Numbered from the stretch's first letter, positions 53,711 through 63,532 are shown. The stretch: DNA of 64,000 bases from Sulfurospirillum sp. 1612 (GCF_036556685.1 NZ_CP140614.1:1302001-1366000); one strand, 5' to 3'. Notes: generated by a model from the letters alone, not told the origin. Numbers and translations: made by a program.

Positions 53711-54913
53711 TTATTTTTCACCTTTTTTATAAGTTTTTAGGATTTTACAAAGACTGATTTCAGTACTTCTTTTATAATTTTGAATCCTTTGGACTAGTAT
53801 ATCATATCTCTCACCCTTTTTAAAGGTTTCATCGGGTAGATAAATTTTAATTCTTTCACCACCATCGCCAATCAAAACACTATAAGCATCGACGCGTATC
53901 ACCGTGACATTTTTCAAAATAGCAGGCAAAAGATCATTATACATTTTTTTCAAATAAGAGATACTCACCGTACGTATCTTCGGTTGATGATACGGAGGTG
54001 TTTGAAATGTAGCATAGATTGGCAAATGATCCGAATACCCTACTCCTTTGTTTTTGAAATCTTTCGTCACGACCCATCTTTTAGGATATCTGTATTTGTC
54101 TAACAAATAATTGCTACGCAAAACACCAAAAGATTTGGGTTTGTATTCAATCTTAGAATGATCCAGTAAGTTTTTGGAAATAATGATATGATCTAGCGTA
54201 TTTTTAGTCCGTTTATACACATATGTGTAGCGCATATTTGGCGGTAATTCATACCACAGATCATACAGCGATTTATCACGATTTCCTATCCCTAGCGTAT
54301 TGACTAAACTCGCACCCCATTGATCTTGTCTGATTTTATAAGGGGCATTAAAATCACCCATAATAATCGACTCATCATTAGGGTTTAGAATACTTTTGAG
54401 TTTTTTAGCATAAGCATTTCGTGCCTTTAATCCGTGCTTAAAAGCCGGCCAATGATTGATATAAATCATCAATTTTTCATGATCAAAATAGAGTTTTAAT
54501 ACATCAATCCCTCGGTTAAAACCCTCCACATCCACAGAATATTTATGGGCTACTTTATACCGTGAAAACACGACATTGCCGACAACGTGTTTGTTTTTTT
54601 TGAAAAAAGTATAAATATAAGGATATTTTTTATCTTTTAATACCCGATTTAAAAGCACTGCCACATTGAGATTTTCGACCTCTTCCAATGCAATGACATC
54701 TGCATCCAAATCTCTAATAACTCGTGCAATATGTGCCAATTTGAGAGCCAATGTCTTTTGATTCCAATTTGTCTTCTCTGAAGCAATATACTCAGGGTAT
54801 TCGTGTCCGTCTTGCTTTAAATCAAATAAATTTTGAACATTATATGTTGCAATTTTTATCTCTTTTGAAAACAACGAAGAGAAGATTAAAAAAATTAAAA
54901 TCAAATGTCTCAC
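53711..54913 (-). CDS. Endonuclease/exonuclease/phosphatase-family protein
   Basis: 400 residues. A signal peptide (MRHLILIFLIFSSLFSKEIK) suggests export. The metal-dependent phosphoesterase fold is shown by ATYNVQNLF, LEEVENL, IMGDFNAPY and GVGYSDHLPIYA, the DNase I-like active-site set. After residue 300 a basic domain follows, possibly OB-like, with ATTVIRVDAY-like strands (TVIRVDAYSVLIGDGGERIKI). Extracellular nuclease or phosphatase are both open. It immediately precedes the microprotein gene on the same strand. Confidence 0.85.
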   Translation of the reverse strand: MRHLILIFLIFSSLFSKEIKIATYNVQNLFDLKQDGHEYPEYIASEKTNWNQKTLALKLAHIARVIRDLDADVIALEEVENLNVAVLLNRVLKDKKYPYIYTFFKKNKHVVGNVVFSRYKVAHKYSVDVEGFNRGIDVLKLYFDHEKLMIYINHWPAFKHGLKARNAYAKKLKSILNPNDESIIMGDFNAPYKIRQDQWGASLVNTLGIGNRDKSLYDLWYELPPNMRYTYVYKRTKNTLDHIIISKNLLDHSKIEYKPKSFGVLRSNYLLDKYRYPKRWVVTKDFKNKGVGYSDHLPIYATFQTPPYHQPKIRTVSISYLKKMYNDLLPAILKNVTVIRVDAYSVLIGDGGERIKIYLPDETFKKGERYDILVQRIQNYKRSTEISLCKILKTYKKGEK

Positions 54914-54923
54914 ATATTATCCT

Positions 54924-56069
54924 TTATCTTTTTGTTAAATACTCTGCTAAAACTTTCGCAGATGAAAAAGCCCACTGGAAATTATATCCACCAAGCTCAC
55001 CGGTAACATTGAGGACTTCTCCTATGAAATATAAGTCCTTTTTTTTCAGGCTTTCAAAGGTGTCCATATTCATCTCACTCGTATCAACACCACCACGAGT
55101 TACTTCCGCCTTAGTATAGCCAAAATTTCCTGCCGGAGGCAATTCATAATGGTGCAATTTTGTCAATTTTTCAATTTCTTGTGGCGTTAAACGCTTGATG
55201 GGTACATCGTCCAAATCCACAGATTTTAAATACTCTTTTATAAATCTTTTAGGCAGGGGAAGAAGACTGCTGATTTGCTTGTCGCTTTTTTTGGCAATCA
55301 ATTTAGCGATGCGCACTTCGGGCAAAAAATCTATCATGATAGTACCTTTTTCCCAATATAAAGACCCCGATAATACCGCCGGACCGCTGATTCCTTTATG
55401 GGTAAATAAGAGTTGGTCTTTGAAAATCTTCTCTCCCACTTGCAGGGATACCAAGAGGGAAATACCACTCAAACTTTTCATCCAAAATTGATCTTTTTGC
55501 ACCGTAAGTCCCACAAGAGCTGGCTGCGGTTTGATGATGGTATGACCAAAAGATTGGGCGATTTTAAAGCCTATATCTGAAGCACCCACGCTCGCATAAC
55601 TCAATCCTCCACTTGCAACCACTAAACGTTTCGCGTGAATGGTACCTTGATTGGTTTCGATGATAAAATCATCCTCATAAGTCACCTCTTTGACAGTATG
55701 ATTCAATAACATATCACAATGCTTTGTTAATTGAGAAAAAATTTTGATAATATCCTTAGCACTATTTTTGCAAAAATATTTCCCATGATCGCGTCGTTCG
55801 TAAGATAAATCTTCTTTTTGAAAGAACGCCAATAAATCTTTTTGGTTAAAAGAAGCAAAACATTTTTTGATTGCTTTTGCATCACCACGATAATGTGTCT
55901 CACTGATATCATGATTGGTGAAATTACATTTTCCACCCCCTGAAATACGTATCTTAGGTGCTAAAGTCTGCGATGATTCTATCAGGGCAATGGATTGATT
56001 TTTGATCCCAGATGCACACATCAATGCACTCGCCCCTGCACCGATAAAAGCGATATCAAAAGTTTTCAA
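54924..56069 (-). CDS. HI0933/BaiN-family flavoprotein
   Basis: 381 residues. FAD motif FIGAGASALMCASGI at the N terminus, RISGGGKCNFTN, GGLSYASVGASDIGFKIA in the middle and GEVLNVTGELGGYNFQWAFSSAKVLAE at the C-terminal end are the family marks. Members are two-dinucleotide-binding flavoproteins of uncertain role. The start overlaps trmL by 14 bases. Confidence 0.85.
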   Translation of the reverse strand: MKTFDIAFIGAGASALMCASGIKNQSIALIESSQTLAPKIRISGGGKCNFTNHDISETHYRGDAKAIKKCFASFNQKDLLAFFQKEDLSYERRDHGKYFCKNSAKDIIKIFSQLTKHCDMLLNHTVKEVTYEDDFIIETNQGTIHAKRLVVASGGLSYASVGASDIGFKIAQSFGHTIIKPQPALVGLTVQKDQFWMKSLSGISLLVSLQVGEKIFKDQLLFTHKGISGPAVLSGSLYWEKGTIMIDFLPEVRIAKLIAKKSDKQISSLLPLPKRFIKEYLKSVDLDDVPIKRLTPQEIEKLTKLHHYELPPAGNFGYTKAEVTRGGVDTSEMNMDTFESLKKKDLYFIGEVLNVTGELGGYNFQWAFSSAKVLAEYLTKR

Positions 56070-56535
56070 ATGCTGCTAATTCTTTGAAATTTTGTCGGAT
56101 AGCATCATATAGGACAATACCTACTGCCACCGATTGGTTGAGACTGCGTCCATGCTCACCCATCGGGATGGTAATCGCATGGTTCCAGTTTTTTTGCATC
56201 AAATCCATCGGTAGCCCGGTAGATTCACCACCAAAAAAGAGAAAATCTCCATCTTTCATCTTGGCATCAAAATATGGCAATTTACTTTTAGTCGTAGCAA
56301 AGAAAAAACGATCCAAATATTGCTCATTGGCGGCCATAAAATCATCCAAACTCTCCCACACCGTCACATCTAAAAGATGCCAATAATCAAGCCCTGCTCG
56401 CTTGACATTTTTATCATTGATTTCAAAACAAGTCGGCTTGACAATATGTAACTTAGAGTCAGTATTCACACAAATTCTACCGATGCTACCGGTATTTTGT
56501 GGGATTTGAGGATGTACAAGTACGATATTAAACAT
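56056..56535 (-). CDS. trmL: tRNA (cytidine/uridine-2'-O-)-methyltransferase TrmL
   Basis: 159-residue SPOUT methyltransferase of the TrmL type, which modifies the wobble position of certain leucine tRNAs. The signatures are VLVHPQIPQNTGSIGRIC at the N terminus, FFGGESTGLP, and the knotted C-terminal IPMGEHGRSLNQSVAVGIVLYDAI. The start is eight bases before the purU end. Confidence 0.93.
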   Translation of the reverse strand: MFNIVLVHPQIPQNTGSIGRICVNTDSKLHIVKPTCFEINDKNVKRAGLDYWHLLDVTVWESLDDFMAANEQYLDRFFFATTKSKLPYFDAKMKDGDFLFFGGESTGLPMDLMQKNWNHAITIPMGEHGRSLNQSVAVGIVLYDAIRQNFKELAAFENF

Positions 56536-56543
56536 GAGTCATC

Positions 56544-57377
56544 CTAAAATACAATTGTTTTGTTCGCATGAACAAAGATTTTATCATCAAAAACCAAATC
56601 CAACGCATTGGAGAGTACGGTCTTTTCTACATTTTTACCGGCTCTTTGCATATTTTTCCAATTAAGCTCATGATTGACAGGAATCACATCTTGGGCAATA
56701 ATAGGACCCTCATCTAGATTGTTATTTACAAAATGTGCCGTCGCTCCAATAATCTTCACCCCACGTTTATGGGCTTGTTTGTAAGGATTGGCTCCGATGA
56801 AAGCCGGTAAGAATGAGTGATGGATATTAATAATCCTTTGATCATATTGTGACACAAAATTCTCAGATAAAATTCTCATATATTTAGCCAATACCAGATA
56901 ATCTACATCATAACCTCCTAGCACTTCAAGGACAGCTTTTTCATGCTCTTCTCGGCTCATACCTTCACTTAAAACACAATGATACGGAATATCAAATTTC
57001 TGACATAATGGTCTTAAAATATCATAATTTGAGACCACCGCTTGAATATCGGCATTTAGCTCTCCGCTGTCGTGTTTGAGCAAGATATCTCCCAGACAAT
57101 GGGACTCTTTTGTCACCAAAACGATGATTTTTTTCTTGACTTTTTTGACTAAGGTAATCTCAGCATCTTTGGGCATCACTGCCTTTAATTCTGAAACAAT
57201 TTTTTGGCTATCAATCAATCCATCAATGCGCGCTCTAAAGAAAAATTTCTTATTTTCACCATCCACAAATTCATTATTTTTTTCAATATTTAAATCATTT
57301 GAATAGAGTACATCTGCAATCTTATGAATCAATCCCTTTTCATCGGAACATTTGATTTTTAAAACATATTTATTCAC
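56544..57377 (-). CDS. purU: Formyltetrahydrofolate deformylase
   Basis: 277 residues. The N-terminal 85 are an ACT-like regulatory domain; the rest is a formyl-transferase fold with HHSFLPAFIGANPYKQAHKRGVKIIGATAHFVN containing active-site Asn-His-Asp type residues, and GPIIAQDVIPV. It hydrolyses 10-formyl-THF to formate and THF, balancing one-carbon units. The start overlaps cca by eight bases. In C. jejuni cca and purU have the same order. Confidence 0.93.
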   Translation of the reverse strand: MNKYVLKIKCSDEKGLIHKIADVLYSNDLNIEKNNEFVDGENKKFFFRARIDGLIDSQKIVSELKAVMPKDAEITLVKKVKKKIIVLVTKESHCLGDILLKHDSGELNADIQAVVSNYDILRPLCQKFDIPYHCVLSEGMSREEHEKAVLEVLGGYDVDYLVLAKYMRILSENFVSQYDQRIINIHHSFLPAFIGANPYKQAHKRGVKIIGATAHFVNNNLDEGPIIAQDVIPVNHELNWKNMQRAGKNVEKTVLSNALDLVFDDKIFVHANKTIVF

Positions 57378-58488
57378 TTTGTATCACCTCTAATTTCCTT
57401 CTTTTTAGTTCTTTTTTTATTGCTTCTTTCTCAAAACCATCTGCGATGACACTCTGAGTCGTAATACCACCGTCAAATACTTTATCGAAAATATCCAATC
57501 TTTTTGCTCGCGCAATCACACCTTTTTTGTAATTGCCAAGCCACAATGAAATCGGCAAATCTATCGCAATTTCTTTCAATTTTGCATCACTCACATCCCC
57601 TTCGATATAGGGCTGATATTTGAAGACATGACGATACTCTCGTGGCATATCTAAGTCTTTTATCATTGTTTTAATATCGATTTTACCGATGTTCCCGATA
57701 AAATACATAAAATAATATGTATTTTGTTTTGGGAGAAAATTTTTGCGATTTCGTGCCATTTCAAGTGCCATTTTGAGAAAGGTATCTTTTTTAAAATCCA
57801 TTTTGAAAAGTTTCTCAAAAATACCCAATTTTATCAAATAATAAAGCCCATAATGTAAATACTTTGCATTAAATAATTTTTCTAATTCCCAAAATATTCG
57901 CGTCTTACTCAAATCATCTAAAGCCAAAGCATCCATCACGCGCAATGTCTCTTTATCGATCTTATATCCCAATCTTGCACTAAATTGAATCCCTCGCAAA
58001 ACACGTAAACTGTCTTCTTTGAAAGAGGTCGCATCCACGAGTGAGATTTGACGATGCAAAAGACTGCTTCTGCCTCCATAAAAATCTAAAAGCTCTTGTG
58101 TGAAAATATTCAGCATCATGGCATTCATCGTAAAATCGCGACGCTTGGCGGCTTGTTTTTCATCATGACACACCTGCACATCAAAAGCCTTGTGCCCCTT
58201 GCCTACTTTGCGCTCAATTCGCGGCAATGATAAATCCACATCACCATATTTATAGACAAAAAAGCTCTTGCCAACACCAATCGCTCCTAGGTTTTGCATC
58301 AATCTTGCAAAATCAGCTTCACTAACATCATAGACTTCAATATCAAGATCATGTAAAGGCACTCCTAGCATCATATCTCTCACACCGCCACCAACCAAAT
58401 AGGCACGTTTGGTAACGCTTTGAAGCAATGATTTAACACGATAAAAAGGTGCTTTTAAATGATGAGGGAGGGCATGTTCAATAGTCAT
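57370..58488 (-). CDS. cca: CCA tRNA nucleotidyltransferase family protein
   Basis: 372-residue class II nucleotidyltransferase. The head motif YLVGGGVRDMMLGVPLHDLDIEVYDV has the G-G-x-V-R-D and D-x-D residues; KRRDFTMNAMMLN and EDSLRVLRGIQFSARLGYKI follow. It adds or repairs the 3' CCA end of tRNAs; poly(A) polymerase activity cannot be excluded. The start overlaps the CiaD-like gene by four bases. Confidence 0.9.
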   Translation of the reverse strand: MTIEHALPHHLKAPFYRVKSLLQSVTKRAYLVGGGVRDMMLGVPLHDLDIEVYDVSEADFARLMQNLGAIGVGKSFFVYKYGDVDLSLPRIERKVGKGHKAFDVQVCHDEKQAAKRRDFTMNAMMLNIFTQELLDFYGGRSSLLHRQISLVDATSFKEDSLRVLRGIQFSARLGYKIDKETLRVMDALALDDLSKTRIFWELEKLFNAKYLHYGLYYLIKLGIFEKLFKMDFKKDTFLKMALEMARNRKNFLPKQNTYYFMYFIGNIGKIDIKTMIKDLDMPREYRHVFKYQPYIEGDVSDAKLKEIAIDLPISLWLGNYKKGVIARAKRLDIFDKVFDGGITTQSVIADGFEKEAIKKELKRRKLEVIQSE

Positions 58489-58817
58489 GATTTGGGAGTT
58501 TTTATATGTTCCAATCGTTCGTCAATCCTAGCTAAGAGATATTCTAAAAAATTAAGTGTCAAGTCAATCTTGGCTTCTATATTTTTATTATTTGGAGCCT
58601 GAAAACCTTCAAAAATCACTAGCAATTTCTCACGAATATTTTCATAAAATTGTTGTTCACTTGTCTCAATTTTCACATCATCACTCTCTTCTGTAGCGGT
58701 CGCAATTGGACTTGTCATCTCTTCTGTGTCAATCACTTCTTGGTCATCTTGTGTCTCTGTCGATGGCTCTTCTTCTAGCTCTGATAGCGTCATCATCACC
58801 ATTTCTTTTAATTCCAT
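58485..58817 (-). CDS. CiaD-like acidic protein
   Basis: 110 residues. The N terminus MELKEMVMMTLSELEEEP, the long acidic low-complexity middle, and the C-terminal helix FLEYLLARIDERLEHIK match the family of C. jejuni CiaD (Cj0788), which lies in the same order before cca and purU. In Campylobacter CiaD is delivered to host cells; in an environmental relative its role must differ or be ancestral. Assignment rests on recalled layout and end motifs. Confidence 0.65.
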   Translation of the reverse strand: MELKEMVMMTLSELEEEPSTETQDDQEVIDTEEMTSPIATATEESDDVKIETSEQQFYENIREKLLVIFEGFQAPNNKNIEAKIDLTLNFLEYLLARIDERLEHIKTPKS

Positions 58818-58833
58818 TGTGCTTCCTCACCCC

Positions 58834-59079
58834 TTAAAGTCTTAACAACCATCTCTCAAACTCCAGAAATTCCACTTCAGTTTCCATCTCAATAAAAAAA
58901 TTCTTCATCTCTTCATTGACGCCATAATACTTTTTTCTAATACCGCTTAATCGTCTTATGGCTACCCTCGCTTCTTTGTTATTGACATCATTTTTGAGAA
59001 TCTCTTTGTAAATCTCAAGAGCCTCTTCTTTGAGGCCTTGAAGTTCATAAATTGAAGCGAGTGTTAGCGTCTTTACCAT
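58834..59079 (-). CDS. Small TPR-like protein next to the CiaD-like gene
   Basis: 81 residues. A single tetratricopeptide-like repeat, LASIYELQGLKEEALEIYKEILKNDVNNKEARVAIRRL, is followed by an amphipathic stretch ending in FLEFERWLLRL. It is 16 bases before the CiaD-like start, in the same order as a hypothetical gene in C. jejuni, and likely acts with that protein or its neighbours. Function is unknown. Confidence 0.65.
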   Translation of the reverse strand: MVKTLTLASIYELQGLKEEALEIYKEILKNDVNNKEARVAIRRLSGIRKKYYGVNEEMKNFFIEMETEVEFLEFERWLLRL

Positions 59080-59088
59080 GATTGTATT

Positions 59089-60174
59089 CTAATCCTCTTG
59101 TGCTACATATTTGGCGATAATCGATCCAATTTGCTCTGTGGTACAGACTTCTTTTGCATTATAGCGTGCCAAATCTTTGGTTCTGTACCCATCTTTCAAT
59201 ACGTGCTTAATCGCATTATCAATGCGATCGGCCGCTTTGATTTCACCAAGAGAAAATCTTAGCATCATCGAAGCACTCAAAATCGTCGCAATAGGATTAG
59301 CAATACCTTGTCCAACAATATCTGGCGCGGATCCATGAATCGGCTCATACAAACCAACACTGCCCCCAATGGAAGAAGATGGTAACAAGCCGATGGAGCC
59401 ACTCATCATACTCGCCTCATCACTCAAAATATCACCAAAGATATTTCCGGTTAAGAGGACATCAAACTGTTTTGGTTCTCTCACGATTTGCATCGCGGCA
59501 TTGTCTACATACATATGGGTTAATTCTACTTCAGGATATGAAATGGCTACTTCTTCGACAACACTACGCCACAAACGACTCACTTCCAAAACATTGGCTT
59601 TATCTACCGAACAGACTTTTTTCTTACGCTTCATAGCAGATTCAAAAGCCACTTTTGCGATTCTTATGATTTCTTCTCTCGTATAGACCATCGTATTGTA
59701 GGCTCTTTGACCATCATTTTCTCGTGGCTCACCAAAGTAAATGCCACCGGTCAATTCTCGCACGACCAATAAATCAACACCTTTTAAAACTTCTGGTTTC
59801 ATACTACTTGCATCTAAGAGTTCATCAAAAACTGCAACCGGTCGTAAATTGGCAAAAAGTCCCAGTGCTTTTCTGAGTTTCAAAAGTCCCGCTTCAGGTC
59901 TCAGTTCACTGGCTAGATTGTCCCATTTATAGCCACCAATCGCGCCAAAAAGAATCGCATCGGATTTCAAACATCCCGCAATCGTAGCATCAGGGAGTGG
60001 ATTTTTTGTCGCTTCATAGGCAACACCTCCCATCAAATATTCCTCATAATTGAGAGTAAAATCTTCTTTTTCAGACACAGCATTTAAAACTTTAACCGCC
60101 TCTTCTACAATTTCAGGGCCAATGCCATCCCCTCTTATTAATGCGATATTATATTGTTTGTCACTTTGGCTCAT
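59089..60174 (-). CDS. leuB: 3-isopropylmalate dehydrogenase
   Basis: 361 residues. Oxidatively decarboxylates 3-isopropylmalate in leucine synthesis. Family marks are [36 protein letters not shown] with substrate-binding Arg, [27 protein letters not shown], and [27 protein letters not shown]. The start overlaps leuD by four bases, so leuD and leuB are co-translated. The other leu genes are outside this window. Confidence 0.95.
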   Translation of the reverse strand: MSQSDKQYNIALIRGDGIGPEIVEEAVKVLNAVSEKEDFTLNYEEYLMGGVAYEATKNPLPDATIAGCLKSDAILFGAIGGYKWDNLASELRPEAGLLKLRKALGLFANLRPVAVFDELLDASSMKPEVLKGVDLLVVRELTGGIYFGEPRENDGQRAYNTMVYTREEIIRIAKVAFESAMKRKKKVCSVDKANVLEVSRLWRSVVEEVAISYPEVELTHMYVDNAAMQIVREPKQFDVLLTGNIFGDILSDEASMMSGSIGLLPSSSIGGSVGLYEPIHGSAPDIVGQGIANPIATILSASMMLRFSLGEIKAADRIDNAIKHVLKDGYRTKDLARYNAKEVCTTEQIGSIIAKYVAQED

Positions 60175-60677
60175 GATGCACTTTTCCTTTTAATCTCTTC
60201 TTTTGCATAGTTGATAAGACCGCCACTTGCGATAAGTTCTTGCATAAAAGGAGGAATCGGTGTAAATTTATAAATTTTATCTTTTGTCTCATTGATGATT
60301 TCACCTTTTTGCATATCAATTTTGAGCGTATCTCCCTCATCAATTTCATCTGTCTCATCAAGCTCAAAAATCGGCAATCCCATATTGAAAGCATTTCTGT
60401 AAAATATCCGTGCAAAGCTTTTGGCCACAACTGCTTGAATACCCGCTGTTTTCAAAGCAATAGGAGCATGTTCACGACTGCTTCCACAACCAAAATTTTC
60501 TCCGGCTACAATGATGTCACCTGCTTGCATCTTATTGACAAATTCAGGATCAGCATCTTCCATAACATGCTGTGCTAATGCTTCTGGATTTGATGTGCTC
60601 AAATATCGTGCTGCGATAATCAAATCGGTGTCTATATTATCTCCAAATTTCCAAACTTTTGCATTTTCTGTGCTCAT
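60171..60677 (-). CDS. leuD: 3-isopropylmalate dehydratase small subunit
   Basis: 168 residues, small subunit of isopropylmalate isomerase. Conserved [15 protein letters not shown] and the swivel motif [18 protein letters not shown] are clear. I place the start at ATG 60677 (MSTENAKVW) because AAGGA lies five bases before it; longer in-frame starts up to 60719 lack support. A long inverted repeat lies upstream. The large subunit leuC is not present here. Confidence 0.93.
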   Translation of the reverse strand: MSTENAKVWKFGDNIDTDLIIAARYLSTSNPEALAQHVMEDADPEFVNKMQAGDIIVAGENFGCGSSREHAPIALKTAGIQAVVAKSFARIFYRNAFNMGLPIFELDETDEIDEGDTLKIDMQKGEIINETKDKIYKFTPIPPFMQELIASGGLINYAKEEIKRKSAS

Positions 60678-60705
60678 GGCCATCCTTAATGATTGATATA
60701 AAATA

Positions 60706-60763
60706 ACTTCTAATAGCATTGCTACTGTGATATCAAAACGCGTATAGAAATCGTGTTAGAAGT
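60706..60763 (-). promoter_or_regulatory. Inverted repeat in the leuD leader
   Basis: ACTTCTAA (60706-60713) and TTAGAAGT (60756-60763) form an eight-base stem around 42 bases that include a small AGCA-T-TGCT hairpin. It lies 29 bases upstream of the leuD start, a position suitable for a leader structure or an operator. I do not recognise a riboswitch or leucine-rich leader peptide here. Confidence 0.35.
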
Positions 60764-60790
60764 CTGGTAATTATTTTACCTAAAAAGAAA

Positions 60791-61294
60791 TTAAATATTT
60801 ATTTTATCCAAAACAGTAGCATCAGATTCAAACCATTCTTCTGATATAAACGCATCATCTGTTATTTGTTTGAGCGCTCTTTTGAGATATTTTCCTGAAG
60901 CACTCACCGCAACCGTCCCATCGGGCAGATAAATTTCCCCAGTTCCTTCAAAAACCCTACCCCGATCACGATCAATACGTCCGACCACTTTGAGTTCTAC
61001 GTCTGTAGGTACAGGCTTTTTATACTTGATATTGAGCTCCATCGTCACGCCAAAACTCTCTTGTCCGTATGCGTTCATGATAGCCCGACCAATGGTCTCA
61101 TCTAAAATCGTCGCCGAAATGCCTCCGTGTAAAATCCCCGGATAGCTTTGGTACATCTCATTGGGCGTGAAGATGGCAATGGTCTCATTTTCTTGAGTCG
61201 CATAAAATTTAGCTTGCAAACCGATAGGATTTTTGATGCCACAGACAAAACAGTGATTTGAAATATTTTGTCGTTCTTTAATTTGAAATTCCAT
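60791..61294 (-). CDS. PaaI-like hotdog thioesterase
   Basis: 167 residues. The hotdog motif PGILHGGISATILDETIGRAI is clear, and the N-terminal NHCFVCGIKNPIGLQAKFY is a pair of cysteines seen in some thioesterase branches. Members hydrolyse acyl-CoA esters; the substrate is unknown. The start overlaps fetB by 17 bases. Confidence 0.82.
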   Translation of the reverse strand: MEFQIKERQNISNHCFVCGIKNPIGLQAKFYATQENETIAIFTPNEMYQSYPGILHGGISATILDETIGRAIMNAYGQESFGVTMELNIKYKKPVPTDVELKVVGRIDRDRGRVFEGTGEIYLPDGTVAVSASGKYLKRALKQITDDAFISEEWFESDATVLDKINI

Positions 61295-61979
61295 ATTTTT
61301 TTCCTTGTTGATATAAATAGATAATCGAGCTCATACCCGCACTTCCCAAAACCATCGCCATCACGACGATTTGATAACGCACCGCAATAATCGGATCGAT
61401 TCCTGAGAGAATTTGTCCGGTCATCATACCCGGAAGTGAGACCAAACCAACCGCTAAAAATGAGTTGATTTGAGGTATGAGCGATGCTTTAAAAGCATTG
61501 GCTCTTGCTTGGGGATAGGTTTTGTTTTTAATCTCATTTTCAAATCGCTCCGCTACCAAAGAAATCGCATTCATGGAGTTGGCATAAATCATTCCAGCAA
61601 GAGGGATGATGAATCTCGGCTGGTAAAATGGATGCAAATCCAAGACAAAATAAAGTACCAATAGAAGGTTGAAACTCCCTCCAATGGCAATAGAAAGCAA
61701 GATTTCATAATAGACTTTGAGATTGCGTTTTTCTATATTTCGAAGCGCTATAAAACTCGAAGCACCAATCATAAATAAGATAATGACAAAACCCAAGATG
61801 ACATGATTATTGTTGAAGATAAACGTAAGACAATATCCGATGATAAGCAACTGTGTGAGCATACGAAACGTCGCTAAGACAATCTCTTTGATATTTTGAG
61901 TCCAAAGAAAATAGACGTAGGCGACTATACTAATGGGAATCAACATATAAAATAAATGTGTTATTGTAATTAAATGCAT
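61278..61979 (-). CDS. FetB/UPF0014-family ABC permease
   Basis: 233 residues and about six or seven membrane helices, with MIYANSMNAISLVAERFENEI and the SLPGMMTGQILSGIDPIIAVRYQIVVM motif of the UPF0014 (YbbM/FetB) family. In E. coli FetAB protects against iron stress. No ATPase (FetA) adjoins, so its partner must be elsewhere or the gene is orphan. It overlaps the thioesterase. Confidence 0.8.
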   Translation of the reverse strand: MHLITITHLFYMLIPISIVAYVYFLWTQNIKEIVLATFRMLTQLLIIGYCLTFIFNNNHVILGFVIILFMIGASSFIALRNIEKRNLKVYYEILLSIAIGGSFNLLLVLYFVLDLHPFYQPRFIIPLAGMIYANSMNAISLVAERFENEIKNKTYPQARANAFKASLIPQINSFLAVGLVSLPGMMTGQILSGIDPIIAVRYQIVVMAMVLGSAGMSSIIYLYQQGKKYGISN

Positions 61980-62022
61980 GATAAGAATTTTATCATACTT
62001 TTTCTAAATTATGCGCACCCGT

Positions 62023-62028
62023 TATAAT
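62023..62028 (+). promoter_or_regulatory. Probable -10 element of the GGDEF gene
   Basis: A TATAAT hexamer lies 28 bases before ATG 62051. If transcription starts about seven bases downstream, the mRNA leader before 62051 is only some 16 bases with no well-placed ribosome site, which argues for a later start codon. Confidence 0.45.
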
Positions 62029-62050
62029 AAAGGGGTCAAAATAGTATATT

Positions 62051-63160
62051 ATGGTGATTCCTTATGCTTTTTTGGGTATATTAAGCAAAATTTATAATAA
62101 TATGAGGATAGCATGCGTGTTTGATACAAAAAAATATGACGAATGGCTACAGGTTTCACGGGTTTTTCAAATTCGCTACGTTGCTATTTTGACAGCGCTT
62201 TTATACTCTTTGGTTGCCATACTTGATAGCATAATTATCCCTTCAGAATACCAATCATTAGTCCATTTTGTTCACTTATGTATCCTCACGCCAATTTTAC
62301 TATTGATTGCAAGTTTGTCTTTTTTTAAGAAATATTATAACACAATGATATATCTGCTTATTTTAGCTCCAGCAAGTGCAGCAATTGGAAATCTTCTCAT
62401 TACATCACAGATTAATACACCCAATCTGTATTTACCCGAAATCTATCTATGTATATTTTGGATTTTCACCATTTCTGGGTTAAAACTTTTTCATGCTACT
62501 ATCAGTGCGAGTATCGTCATCATGATATCTAGTTTCTCTTTTTTCTATTTAACGCACCAAGAATTTATCATGCACTTATTTTGGATTCTCTCCGCCACTT
62601 CTTTTGGTTTTTTGGGAGCTTTTTTACTTGAACGTGCTAACAAAAAAAACTTTTTGCATACAAAAGCTCTTGCAAAGTCTGCACAAACTGACACACTCAC
62701 CAAATTGTACAATCGTGCTAAATTTGATAATGTATTGTCTTATGAATTGCAACGCAACAGGCGACGCAATGATCCAATAGGCTTAGCGATGATTGATATT
62801 GATTATTTCAAATCGGTTAATGACACTTTTGGTCATCATATTGGAGATATGTTTTTGATAGAAATTTCTCAACTCATCAAACACAACATCCGCGAGACAG
62901 ATTTCTTGGCACGTTGGGGAGGTGAAGAGTTTGCATTGATTTGTGTCGAAACAGATATCGAGGGAATGAACACTTTGGTGGAAAATATTCGCATCGCGGT
63001 GGAACAGCATTCATTCCAAACAATCGGTAAAAAAACTATGAGTGCTGGAGTCAGTGTGTACCACGAAGGTGACACCAATACCAGCCTCACCGCACGTGCT
63101 GATCAAGCGCTCTATCTGGCAAAAAATAGCGGTAGAAACAATATAAAAATTCTCTCTTAA
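62051..63160 (+). CDS. Membrane diguanylate cyclase (GGDEF)
   Basis: 369 residues. About six helices in residues 40-195 form a membrane sensor module of no recognisable family; the GGDEF domain follows, with the active motif ARWGGEEFALI. It lacks an I-site RxxD at the expected place in part: NIRETDFLARWGGEEF contains RETD five residues before the motif, matching an inhibitory site. It should make c-di-GMP. A GTG at 62117, with GAGG nine bases upstream, and ATG 62102 are alternative starts that leave the domains intact. Confidence 0.9.
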   Translation: MVIPYAFLGILSKIYNNMRIACVFDTKKYDEWLQVSRVFQIRYVAILTALLYSLVAILDSIIIPSEYQSLVHFVHLCILTPILLLIASLSFFKKYYNTMIYLLILAPASAAIGNLLITSQINTPNLYLPEIYLCIFWIFTISGLKLFHATISASIVIMISSFSFFYLTHQEFIMHLFWILSATSFGFLGAFLLERANKKNFLHTKALAKSAQTDTLTKLYNRAKFDNVLSYELQRNRRRNDPIGLAMIDIDYFKSVNDTFGHHIGDMFLIEISQLIKHNIRETDFLARWGGEEFALICVETDIEGMNTLVENIRIAVEQHSFQTIGKKTMSAGVSVYHEGDTNTSLTARADQALYLAKNSGRNNIKILS

Positions 63161-63164
63161 ACTT

Positions 63165-63464
63165 CTACATACTCTCTCTAGCGGCATTGCAGGCCTTGAT
63201 GATATTAGGAAGATTTTTTATTGTTGCAGCATGCCCATCAACAGCGCACTTATATGTTGTATATCTTTTATTGCAGATGACTTTATCATATTGGACTTGA
63301 CCGTTTTCTTTTTCAAAGACGATGGTTTCATAAACTTTAACATACGAATTTTGATTGAGCCATGCGTGTCTGACTTCCATCTTGATAGTAGAGACCAAAT
63401 AGCGTATGCCCTCCACTTCCACAACATCTTGCAATTTTAAATCAGGCTGTTCATTTGGGTTCAT
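63165..63464 (-). CDS. Hypothetical protein
   Basis: 99 residues. Soluble, with beta-strand-rich pattern and the sequence KVICNKRYTTYKCAVDGHAATIKNLPNIIKACN, which holds three Cys. I do not recognise the family. It is convergent with the GGDEF gene, only four bases apart. No other context helps. Confidence 0.6.
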   Translation of the reverse strand: MNPNEQPDLKLQDVVEVEGIRYLVSTIKMEVRHAWLNQNSYVKVYETIVFEKENGQVQYDKVICNKRYTTYKCAVDGHAATIKNLPNIIKACNAARESM

Positions 63465-63532
63465 CGATAATCCTTTGTTTTATTTGAATCAATTATATAA
63501 CAAGCGTATGATATTTTAATGACCATTTCATA

